From Bacteroidales bacterium (GTDB lineage: Bacteria; Bacteroidota; Bacteroidia; Bacteroidales; Muribaculaceae), in contig SFFL01000005.1 in the NCBI GenBank assembly GCA_004557825.1, positions 1 through 64,000 on the forward strand: 64,000 bases of DNA, given 5' to 3'. Shown here one piece after another: positions 7,818 through 16,761 of this stretch. A program made the translations under genes and the position numbers. How positions within the stretch are numbered: the first letter of the stretch is position 1; the number at the start of each line of letters is the position of its first letter. Under the pieces are notes generated by a model. It was given only the letters and a program-made list of their open reading frames with translations, made no database searches and was not told the DNA's origin.

Positions 7818-10800
7818 TTAGTAGGTGATGTTGACACCGAAAGTGAACTGGCGGTTGTTGGGGTATACCGAGAAGAGGTTGGTATTGCCGGTGCGCCAGG
7901 TGTTCTGAGCGCCTGCCTGTTCGGGGTCGATGTATTTGTTTTTGAACGGTGAGATGCAGAAGAGGTTTTCTCCGCTGAAATAGATGCGAATATTCTCCAT
8001 ATAGATTTTTTCGAGCCATTTCTTCGGCAGAGTGTAGCCGATGGTGAGGTTTTTCAGGCGGCAGTAAGCCACATTTTCGAGGTAGCGGTCGTTGACAACC
8101 GAAAGCTCCTTGTTGCTGCCCATTGCCACATAGCCGCGGGGGCGGGGGAATTTGGCGTTGGGGTTATCCTCGGTCCATACGTAGGTCATAAAGTCTTTCG
8201 GTATGAACGACTGATAGGGGCGTGCATAGGGACCCCAGTAGAGGTTGGTTTCGCCGCCGGGATACCAGTCCTGCCTGCCTACGCCCTGAAACATCATCGA
8301 GAAGTCGAAGCCGGCGTAGTCGGCGGTGAGGCGGATCGAGTAGGTGTATCGTGGGAGCGAGTTGCCGATTACTTTCTGGTCGCGTGGACGGTCGGCGCTC
8401 AGCGTGGGCTGAATCACATTGTCGCCGTCAAGGTCGACGAATTTCAGGTCGCCGCCATGTACGCCCGGGTCGACGGGAGTGGTGTTGATCATACTGTTGA
8501 CCAGTGTCTGGTCTACGCCGTAGGATTCGGCATCAGCGTCGTTGAGGAAGAATCCGTCGGTGACATAGCCCCAGATTTCACCCAGCTTCATACCCTCGTA
8601 GGGAGTGCCCAGGGTTTTGGTGGGGTTGTTGAACTTGAGCACCTTGGAGGTGTTGTCGGCCACAGATGCTGTGATGGAGTAGCCGAAGTCGCGGCCTGCA
8701 AGGGTGAAGTTGTCACGCCATCCGAGAGTGAGTTCCCAGCCCTGTGTGCGCAGGTCGGCGGCATTCATCGTGGGGATAGATGCACCGTAAACGCTGGGTA
8801 GGTCGCGCCCGGCGCAGAGCATATCCTTGGTGTCGCGCCAGTAGTAGTCGCCCCCGAAGGTGAGTCGGTTGTTGAAGAAGCTCAGGTCAAGACCGATGTT
8901 CTTTGTGATAACCTTTTCCCAGGTGAGGTCGGAGGAGTTGGGAGCCGAGACAGATGCCTGAGGCAGACGGTTGTTGTCGCCCATAATGTAGTCGAGCAGG
9001 CCCTGAGTGTCGATTGTCTGGATATAATCATAGTAGCCTACATTGGCCTGGTTGCCGAGCTTACCGTATGAGAAGCGGATTTTGGCGTTGCTCACTGCGG
9101 TGCGGAGAGGCTCGAAGAAGGGTTCTTCGCTCACACGCCAGCCGGCTGAGAATGAGGGGAAGAAACCGTAGCGGCGTCCGGGGCTGAATCTCGACGAACC
9201 GTCGTAGCGGCCACTGGCTTCAAGGAGATAACGGCCGAGGTAGTCGTAGTTCACGCGGTAGAAGAAGCCGAAGAGCTTATACTGATCCTGGCCGCCCTTG
9301 ATGGAGAAGTTCTCACCGGTGGCAAGGTTGAAGTCGTCAAGGTCGTCGGAGCTGAGACCGTCGCGGATGATGGTTTTGTACTCGCGGTGCTGGGTTTCGT
9401 AGTTTATACCGGCCATCACCTTCAGGTTGTGCGCCTTGGCGAAGATTTCCGAGTATGTGGCGTAGAGGTTGAAGGAGTGGTAGTGAGTGTCGGTATCGTA
9501 TTCGGTGAGCTGGTTGTAGGTGCGCCAGCCTTTGAGAGTCTCGGTCACACCGGGAGTCTGGGAGTAGGGCACGTTCACCTCGCGGTTCATATTGCGCTTT
9601 ACAGTGGAGGAGTAGCTGTAATTGCCCACGATATCGAGCTGCTTGATGGGGGAGACGGTTGCCTCGAATGTGGTCTGGAAGGTCTGCTTGCGGTCGCTGT
9701 TGCGGTGTTTTCCGTATTCGTCGATAGCGTTGAGATACTGGGCAGGGGGATATCCGGGGTGTGCCGAGGATTCAGCCACGATTGAGCCGTCGGGGTTGCG
9801 GGGCACGTCGGATGCCAGACAGTTGTAGGTGCGCAGGCCGATAGCTTCGCCCACACCTGCTACGCCGATATATTTATATGTATCGTGATAGAAAGATGTG
9901 TTGTTGCTCAGACTGAGGAATTTGGCGAGCTTGATGTCGACTTTCGAGCGGAGAGTGTACTTGGCGAATTTATCGGGGTTCTGGCGAAGGATACCTTCCT
10001 GTTCGTAGTAGTTGCCGGAGAGATAGTATTTCACTTTGTCAGTGCCGCCGTTGATGCTGATGTTGTGGTCCCAGGTGGGGCGGGTGTGATTGTAGAAGTG
10101 ATCATACCAGTTGGTGTTGGCGTAATATTTGTATTTGCCATCTTTCACCATCACCCAGGGGCGGTCGGGATTCTCGGTCTTGTCGTTGCGGCGAATCCAC
10201 AGCTCATACCAGTCTTCTTCGTTGTAGTTGGTGTAGTTGTAGCCGCGCTGATTATACCAGAACAGCTCGTTAATGGCTGCGGAATAGTAGCCGCGGGTCT
10301 CGAAGTCGGTGCTCACGGTGGGGGAGCTGAAGCTGTAGGAGCCTGAGTAGCTCACGTGTGCGCGGCCGTCGTTGCCTTTCTTGGTAGTAACCAGAATCAC
10401 ACCGAAGGCTGCACGTGCGCCGTAAACGGCAGCAGCGGAGGCATCTTTCAGTACGGAAATCGACTCTACGTCGGCAGGGTTAACGGTGTTGATGTCGCCT
10501 TCCACGCCGTCGATGAGGGTGAGGGGATTCATACCGTCGGCCGAGCCGGAGAGTGTCTGCACGCCGCGGATGTTGATGGAGCCACCCTCGCCGGGACGTC
10601 CGTTGGTCATACGTATGTTCATATTGGGCACGGCGCCTTGCAGGAGCTGAGTCATATTGCTGGCGGTGCGCGATGAGAGTTCGTCGCCCTCCACCATTGA
10701 TACGGCCCCTGTGAGGTTCACTTTCTTCTGTGTGCCGTAGCCGACAACCACAACTTCGTTGAGCAGGTTGGAGTCCTATTTCATTGTGATGTCGATTTTG

Positions 10801-11339
10801 CCCTGACCTTGCTTAGCCACTGCTGAGGCGGGCTTGCAGCCTAAGTAAGAAAACTCGATTGTGGAGCCTTCGGGTGCATCGATGCTGTAATTGCCGTCTA
10901 TGTCGGTGATGGCTACAGTGTTAGTGCCGGCCACACGCACCGTGGCGCCAATCACCGGCTCGTTGTTGTTGTCTACAACCGTGCCGGTGATTCTCTGCGT
11001 CTTGGCTTTCTTGTCGGAAGCCGCAGCCGCTTTGGCGTTTTTTTCACGCGTAAGCATAATGTTGCGGCCCGAGACATTGTATTTCACGGATGTGTCGCCG
11101 AAAAGTGTGTCGAGCACACTCGTAAGGCTCTGTCCGTTGGCTTTGACCGAGACATGGCGCTTTACGTCAATCTCGTTCTGATCGTAGACAAACAGCATAC
11201 CCGTTTGTCGCTCGATTTCGTTGAGTATGGTGTTCAGCGGCACGTTTTCCTTATGGATGGAGACTTTGTCGCTAATGGCAGCCGAAGCGGTGGCCATAAA
11301 GAAGAACATCATACCCAGTAAAACAAGGGCTTTCTTCAT
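7818..11339 (-). pseudogene. SusC/RagA TonB-dependent transporter interrupted by one in-frame amber codon
   Basis: Two open segments lie in the same frame and are separated only by TAG at 10776-10778. The first (10776-11339, 187 residues) has a signal peptide, an STN domain (about 25-92) and a carboxypeptidase-regulatory-like domain (about 116-187) ending ITMK. The text then continues DSNLLNEVVVVGYGTQKK, the usual linker and TonB box, followed by plug and barrel for about 980 residues ending FTFGVNITY. In homologues the stop position is normally Glu (LKEDS), so a single GAG-to-TAG change explains it. A GTG at 10751 could open the second part, but it has no signal peptide. Real nonsense mutation, sequencing error or readthrough are all possible. 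Confidence 0.85.
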
Positions 11340-11372
11340 ATTAAGATAATTGTGATAATAATTGAATGTTTT

Positions 11373-12308
11373 TCATTCGATTGTAAGGATTCTGTCGTTG
11401 TCGTCCCAGCTTGCGCTGAAGTCGTGTATCTGCTGCAGGCTGTTGATAATGTGCTGGAAGCCATCTTCCATACGGAATTTGCAAGTGGCTTTGCAACTGA
11501 GCACTGCGGGGTCGTTGATTTTAAGGGTAAAGTCGTAGTTGCGGGCTATGTCCTGGAATATTTCGCCAAATGTGGCGTTGTCGAATCTGTAAATGCCGTC
11601 AATCCACAGGGGACTGTTGCTGTTATCGGTGAGTTCAGAGAGTATTACTTGCTCTTTGTTGAATTCAATCTGATGTCCGGCGCATACCTTGTGCGACTGC
11701 CGGGTGTAGCCGTCGTGGATCTCAATGTTGCCCGAATAGAGCTTCACATAAAGTTTCTTGCCCTGAGAATCGGTCTTGACATCGAATTTGGTGCCAAGCA
11801 CTTTAATATCGCGGTTGCCGGTGCTGACGATGAAGGGGTGCTCCTTGTCGGGCGCGACATCCAGATATGCTTCACCTTTGATGGTGACGTGCCGCTGCTT
11901 GTCGTCCATATCCGCCGAGCAAATCAGGGTGGAGTTGGAGTTGACCCATACGGAGGTGCCGTCGTCGAGGATAATGTGGCTCCGCTGGCCGGCGGGCACA
12001 TTGATTTCGCGAATGGCCACCTGGTTGGCCGGCTCAGAGGAGGATTGGCGCAGAAGCATCAAGAGCAGAGCGGGCACGGCGAGGAGAAGAATCGCAGCGG
12101 CCGCAATCCAGCTTATGGTCTTGCGGTGGCTTCGGCTTTCAGTGTGCAGATCCGGGATTTCTTGACAGAGGATAGCCTGGTAGACACGCTGTAATTGGTC
12201 GAAGTCGCGTCGGTTCTGCGGCGTTGCTTCAATCCATTTGTACACCTGGGCATCTTCCGCCTCGGTGGTTTCGCCTTTGACATATTTGAGAAGCAAATCG
12301 TTGTTCAT
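11373..12308 (-). CDS. FecR-family anti-sigma factor
   Basis: 311 residues. The N-terminal cytoplasmic part (1-60, starting MNNDLLLKYVKGETT) is the sigma-binding region. One transmembrane helix spans about 66-86, and the periplasmic FecR domain follows (NVPAGQRSHIILDDGTSVWVNS, then GEAYLDV and PFIV) with a C-terminal STN-like DUF4974-type region containing FRMEDGFQHIINSLQQI. FecR proteins relay transport status from the STN domain of a SusC-type transporter to an ECF sigma factor. Here it lies between the sigma gene (12397) and the broken susC (11339), with a 33-base gap to susC. Trans-envelope control of the whole locus follows from this arrangement. Confidence 0.92.
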   Translation of the reverse strand: MNNDLLLKYVKGETTEAEDAQVYKWIEATPQNRRDFDQLQRVYQAILCQEIPDLHTESRSHRKTISWIAAAAILLLAVPALLLMLLRQSSSEPANQVAIREINVPAGQRSHIILDDGTSVWVNSNSTLICSADMDDKQRHVTIKGEAYLDVAPDKEHPFIVSTGNRDIKVLGTKFDVKTDSQGKKLYVKLYSGNIEIHDGYTRQSHKVCAGHQIEFNKEQVILSELTDNSNSPLWIDGIYRFDNATFGEIFQDIARNYDFTLKINDPAVLSCKATCKFRMEDGFQHIINSLQQIHDFSASWDDNDRILTIE

Positions 12309-12396
12309 CGTCTCGTGTATATAAGTTGCAGCCGGAGGGGTGAACCCTAAATGATCCGGATTTTTTTAAGAATTTTTTGGGGGTTATGATGGAGGT

Positions 12397-12936
12397 TTAG
12401 TGCTTGTAGTCGTCGAGATTGCGGCGTATCTTCTTGAGTGCCCGCGTGATGTGATATTCCACGCTTTTGATTCCCACATTCATCGCTTTTGCAATCTCGC
12501 TGTTGCTCATAGCGTGCTCGCGGCTCATTTTGAAGATTTCGCGAGTCTGGGGCGACATCTCCTTGAGCGACTCTTCGAGGATTTCCGAGATGTCGGTGAA
12601 ATATATCTGATAAGGATTGCACTCCATAAGCGAGTTGATTCTCATTTCCATTTCGGCGCACATATTCGAGCGCATATCCTCTGCCGCTTTCATCTTGTGG
12701 AGCTTATTTCGATAATATTGGAGAATCTTGTTGCGGGTGATGCTCATCAGGAATGGGAGCATCAGACGCACCTCTTCGCCGTGGCTCAGTTTCAGCCATA
12801 GTGTAAGCATTGTCTCCGCCGCTATATCTTCAGCCTCCGACTTGTCGTGGGTGTATGACAGGGCGAAGTGCACGCATTGTGCATAGTATCGTCGATAAGC
12901 GGCGGTGAATATTTCTATGTTTTCCGGTGTCGGCAT
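12397..12936 (-). CDS. ECF (sigma-70 family) sigma factor, FecI-like
   Basis: 179 residues. Region 2 is visible as SYTHDKSEAEDIAAETMLTLW (about 29-49) and region 4 as a C-terminal helix-turn-helix with SNSEIAKAMNVGIKSVEYHITRALKKIR (about 147-174). This is the Bacteroidetes class paired with FecR and SusC. It heads the minus-strand locus, 88 bases before the FecR gene, and presumably directs transcription of susC and the genes after it. A TAATTTTG box lies about 40 bases upstream. Confidence 0.92.
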   Translation of the reverse strand: MPTPENIEIFTAAYRRYYAQCVHFALSYTHDKSEAEDIAAETMLTLWLKLSHGEEVRLMLPFLMSITRNKILQYYRNKLHKMKAAEDMRSNMCAEMEMRINSLMECNPYQIYFTDISEILEESLKEMSPQTREIFKMSREHAMSNSEIAKAMNVGIKSVEYHITRALKKIRRNLDDYKH

Positions 12937-12972
12937 TATTGGTTTCTCTTGCTGGCGATGATATTAGTCGCT

Positions 12973-12980
12973 CAAAATTA
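12973..12980 (-). promoter_or_regulatory. -7 promoter box for the sigma/FecR operon
   Basis: On the minus strand this reads TAATTTTG, matching the Bacteroidetes TAnnTTTG consensus, 37 bases upstream of the sigma-factor start. No clear TTTG lies at the expected upstream distance. Confidence 0.45.
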
Positions 12981-13178
12981 AGTTATCCCTAAATATATTT
13001 TGAGATTTTTTCAAATTTATTTTTAATTTGGATTAGGGGAATCGGAGTGAAACGCGACTATATACTAAACCAAACAGGTATATGACCGTTAACCAATATT
13101 GTCTGCGACCTTAATCCAAAAGTGTCTGTGACTGACGTTTTACGGGTCTTAGCCTTCAGATACCATACATAGTAGCAA

Positions 13179-14474
13179 ATGTTTAAAACCTTATTTCTAT
13201 CCTCTTTCTTTACATTTGCGGGCTTTTTGTGTTTGTGCCATAGTGCCGAGCCGCGCGAGGAGATTGCCTCCGACCGCTCACTGGCTTGCGCGAATTTCCG
13301 CGCTTATCCCGGAGCACCGGCCGATGTCGCACCGGTGAATGCGCCGGAAGGGTACACACCTTTTTATATAAGTACCTATGCTCGGCATGGCTCCCGCTTT
13401 CATATGTGGGATGGAGAGTATGCTCGTGCGGCAGCGCCTCTGATGAAGGCCGACAGTGCGGGAGTGCTTACCGCGAAGGGTGAACAGGTGCTCGGCGCGC
13501 TGAAAAGAATCTGGAAAATGTCGGAAAACCGTCTGGGCGAACTTACTCCGCTAGGAGCGAGGCAGCACAGAGGCATAGCCCGACGGATGTATGAGAATTT
13601 CCCGGAGGTTTTCTCCGACACGGCTCACATCACTGCCCGTTCTACAGATGTGGTGAGGTGCATAATGTCGATGATGGCCGAATGCCTGGAACTGCAGTCG
13701 TGCAATCCTTCCTTGAAAATAGACCACGACGGGAGCAAGGCCGACATTATATATATGAACAACTGGCCGCTTGCTTCGGAGATGGAGAAGAAGTATGCCG
13801 CCGATATAAAGAAGGTGTATGCATCGCGCAAGGCTGCGCTCAACGGCACCCGGATGCTCCGCGAGCTTATCTCCGACACTCTTTGGATTCAGCGCAACAT
13901 CCCTGACACTCATGAGAAAATGTGGGATATCTTCTTTGTGGCTGCCAATATGCAGAGCCATAATGATCCGTTGCTTGAGATTCTCGACATTTTCACCGAC
14001 GAGGAGCTTTATGACCTTTGGAAGGTGAACAATGGCGAATGGTATATGAAGGCGGGCAATTCGCCTGTCACCGGCGGAGATATGCCTTTCACGCAGGTGA
14101 ATTTGCTGAAAGATATTCTCGACGATGGCGCATCGGCTGTGAAGCAGCATCGCCACGGAGCCAAACTGCGTTTTGGCCATGAAAGCGTGGTGCTTCCGGT
14201 GGCTGTGCTGATGGAGCTTGACGGCGCGGGATATTCCACCTCCGACATCGACAACCTGGAAAAGCAGTGGGCCGACTATCGCTATTTCCCGATGGCCTGC
14301 AACATCCAGCTGGTGTTCTATGGAAAGCCGGGTGGCGATGATGTGCTTGTGAGAGTGCTTCTGAATGAGCACGACGCCACTTTGCCGGTGAAGCCTGTAG
14401 CCGACGGATGCTTCTATAAATGGACTGATTTAGAAAAATATTACAGGGACAAGATTTCAAAATATGAAAACTAA
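13179..14474 (+). CDS. Secreted histidine acid phosphatase (MINPP/phytase-like)
   Basis: 431 residues. A signal peptide (hydrophobic to about residue 22, cleavage likely after HSA) exports it. The catalytic RHGSR motif is at 69-73 and the second-half HES triplet at 334-336 (GHESVV), the arrangement of clade-2 histidine phosphatases related to the Bacteroides inositol-polyphosphate phosphatase. His70 would be the phosphorylated nucleophile. It opens a three-gene plus-strand operon with GH3 and GH20 enzymes; the GH3 start overlaps its end by 11 bases. It is divergent from the sigma/FecR/SusCD locus, and I infer removal of phosphate from a glycan or phytate in the periplasm. Confidence 0.85.
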   Translation: MFKTLFLSSFFTFAGFLCLCHSAEPREEIASDRSLACANFRAYPGAPADVAPVNAPEGYTPFYISTYARHGSRFHMWDGEYARAAAPLMKADSAGVLTAKGEQVLGALKRIWKMSENRLGELTPLGARQHRGIARRMYENFPEVFSDTAHITARSTDVVRCIMSMMAECLELQSCNPSLKIDHDGSKADIIYMNNWPLASEMEKKYAADIKKVYASRKAALNGTRMLRELISDTLWIQRNIPDTHEKMWDIFFVAANMQSHNDPLLEILDIFTDEELYDLWKVNNGEWYMKAGNSPVTGGDMPFTQVNLLKDILDDGASAVKQHRHGAKLRFGHESVVLPVAVLMELDGAGYSTSDIDNLEKQWADYRYFPMACNIQLVFYGKPGGDDVLVRVLLNEHDATLPVKPVADGCFYKWTDLEKYYRDKISKYEN

Positions 14475-16761
14475 TATGATTTTTAATAGTGTAAATAAGG
14501 TTGTTTTAAGTGTAAGCCTTTTGTCGGGGTTGTTGTGGCAGGCATCTGCCGCGACAATCTCAGACAGAAGCGCTTTTGTAGATTCACTCATCGGGTGTAT
14601 GACGTTGGAGGAAAAGCTGGGACAGCTCAACCTCCCGGCCGGTCACGACATCGTCACGGGCAATGTGCAGAATGGCGACACTAAGGAGATGATTCGCCGC
14701 GGACAGGTGGGCGGCGTGTTTAACATCAAGGGTGTCGGCAAGGTAAAGGAATTGCAGCGCATTGCCGTAGAGGAGTCGCGTCTGGGTATCCCTCTGCTGG
14801 TGGGCGCCGATGTGATTCACGGCTACGAGACGATTTTCCCGATTCCACTGGCACTGTCGTGTAGCTGGGATACTACGCTTGTGGAGAATGTGGCCCGCAT
14901 ATCTGCCATTGAGGCAGCTGCCGGCGGTGTTAACTGGACCTTCAGCCCAATGGTCGACATCGCCCACGATGCCCGCTGGGGCCGTATCGCAGAGGGCAAC
15001 GGCGAAGACCCATATCTGGGTTCGCTTATGGCGAAGGCTTACGTAAGGGGGTATCAGGGGGGCGCGCTTGATAATCCGGAAAACATTATGGCGTGCGTAA
15101 AGCATTTCGCCTGCTATGGCGCTACCGAATCGGGTCGCGACTATAATGTGGTGGATATGAGCCGCTGGAATATGTTCAATGCATATTTCGCTCCGTATAA
15201 AGCTGCGGTGGATGCCGGTGTGGGCAGTCTGATGCCGTCGTTCAACATCATCGACGGTGTGCCCGCCACAGGCAACCGCTGGCTTCTGACCGATGTGCTC
15301 AGAAACAGATGGGGATTTAAAGGTTTGATTGTCACCGACTATTATTCAATAGGGGAGATGAACGCCCTGGGCATAGGCCCGCGTCGCACAGGCGCCGTAC
15401 TTGCACTCCGCGCCGGTGTGGATATGGATATGGTGAGTCACGCATATCTTGAGCGACTCAAAGGCGCGCTCGAAGATGGAGAGGTGACGATGGATATGAT
15501 CGACAATGCCGTGCGCCGTATCCTTAATGCAAAGGTTAGTCTCGGGCTTTTTGAAGATCCTTACAGCCGTTGCGACGTCTCCGACGCTTCTTCCGGCAAG
15601 CTTTTCTCGGCAGAGCACCGGAAGGTGGCCAGAGATGTTGCCGCGAAGACATTTGTGCTGATGAAAAACGATAACAGTCTGCTTCCTTTGAAGAAGAATG
15701 CGAAGATTGCGCTGGTAGGGCCTATGGCTCACGCCCGTAATCAAATGGCCGGCACCTGGAGCTTTACCAGTTCTACAAAAGATCGCCATCGGTCGGTGCT
15801 CGACGGTCTGCGCGACGCTGCCACTGATTCTAATCTGATTGTTTATGCTCAGGGCTGCAATATATATTTCGATGAGAAAAAGCAGAATGCAGTGTGCAAA
15901 GGGCTGATTCCCCGTGGTGATGACAAGGCAATGTTGGCCGATGCACTTGCAGCAGCCGCCGATGCCGATGTGATTGTGGCTTGTCTTGGCGAATCGGCCG
16001 ATATGTCGGGCGAATCGGCCTGCCGCACCGACCTTAATATGCCTGATGCTCAGAAGCAACTGCTTGAAGCGATGGTAGCGACCGGCAAACCGGTGGTGCT
16101 TCTTCTGTTTGGCGGTCGCCCCGTTTCGCTCTGCTGGGAGAAGGAATATGTGCCCGCAATCCTGAATGTATGGTATGGTGGTTCGGAGGCAGGTGATGCC
16201 ATCGCCGATGTTCTCTATGGAGATAAAGCACCCCAGGGACGCCTTACTACCACTTTCCCGCGCACTGTAGGCCAGATGCCTTTATATTATAACCATCTGC
16301 CCACCAGCCGCCCCGACCCTGAAGATGATGTTTTTAATCTGTATCAGAGCAACTGGATTGACGAGCGCACCTCGCCGCTCTATCCATTTGGTTACGGTCT
16401 GACTTACACCACATTCAGCTACGACCCTGTTAAACTGTCGTCCGACAAGATGCCGAAGGGTGGCGCTATCGAGGCTACTGTGAAAGTCACCAATACCGGT
16501 AAGCGGGGAGGAACGGAGGTGGTCCAGCTCTACCTGCGCGACCGCTATGCCTCGTTTTGTCGGCCTGTACAGGAGCTGAAGCATTTCAGCCGCGTGACAC
16601 TTAAGCCGGGAGAAAGCCGCGATGTGACTTTCCTCCTGACCGAGGAGGATCTTAAGTTCTACAATGCCGATCTCGAATATGTATATGAACCCGGCGAATT
16701 TCAACTGATGATTGGCCCTGACTGCCAGCGTGTTGAAACTCTAACTTTTACCGCTGAATGA
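14464..16761 (+). CDS. Glycoside hydrolase family 3, BglX-like beta-glucosidase
   Basis: 765 residues with a signal peptide (SLLSGLLWQASA). The N-terminal barrel contains KHF (213-215) and the nucleophile region GLIVTDYYSIGEM, where Asp292 is the predicted nucleophile. A second alpha/beta domain follows (LVGPMAH..., VIVACLGESADMSGES), and a C-terminal fibronectin-III-like domain begins near 660 (EATVKVTNTGKRGGTEVVQLY). This domain order is that of periplasmic BglX-type enzymes. The KHFACYG segment lacks the HGD-type signature of NagZ-like N-acetylglucosaminidases, so a beta-glucosidase or related specificity is more likely. The start is inside the preceding phosphatase gene, and the stop overlaps the next start by 4 bases. 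Confidence 0.9.
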   Translation: MKTNMIFNSVNKVVLSVSLLSGLLWQASAATISDRSAFVDSLIGCMTLEEKLGQLNLPAGHDIVTGNVQNGDTKEMIRRGQVGGVFNIKGVGKVKELQRIAVEESRLGIPLLVGADVIHGYETIFPIPLALSCSWDTTLVENVARISAIEAAAGGVNWTFSPMVDIAHDARWGRIAEGNGEDPYLGSLMAKAYVRGYQGGALDNPENIMACVKHFACYGATESGRDYNVVDMSRWNMFNAYFAPYKAAVDAGVGSLMPSFNIIDGVPATGNRWLLTDVLRNRWGFKGLIVTDYYSIGEMNALGIGPRRTGAVLALRAGVDMDMVSHAYLERLKGALEDGEVTMDMIDNAVRRILNAKVSLGLFEDPYSRCDVSDASSGKLFSAEHRKVARDVAAKTFVLMKNDNSLLPLKKNAKIALVGPMAHARNQMAGTWSFTSSTKDRHRSVLDGLRDAATDSNLIVYAQGCNIYFDEKKQNAVCKGLIPRGDDKAMLADALAAAADADVIVACLGESADMSGESACRTDLNMPDAQKQLLEAMVATGKPVVLLLFGGRPVSLCWEKEYVPAILNVWYGGSEAGDAIADVLYGDKAPQGRLTTTFPRTVGQMPLYYNHLPTSRPDPEDDVFNLYQSNWIDERTSPLYPFGYGLTYTTFSYDPVKLSSDKMPKGGAIEATVKVTNTGKRGGTEVVQLYLRDRYASFCRPVQELKHFSRVTLKPGESRDVTFLLTEEDLKFYNADLEYVYEPGEFQLMIGPDCQRVETLTFTAE

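Noticed and set aside
10749..10751. Independent transporter gene starting at GTG 10751
   Set aside because: It would lack a signal peptide and lies within the conserved TonB-box region without a ribosome-binding site; the two parts make one broken gene.
10776..10778. Use of TAG as a sense codon throughout this genome
   Set aside because: TAG ends clearly complete genes here, for example the GH20 gene at 18807-18809 and the ECF sigma gene at 54433-54435, so general recoding is unlikely.
12331..12368. Plus-strand terminator between the sigma and FecR genes
   Set aside because: A CCGGA/TCCGG hairpin with a T-run exists, but no plus-strand gene ends there; with both flanking genes on the minus strand it is probably incidental.
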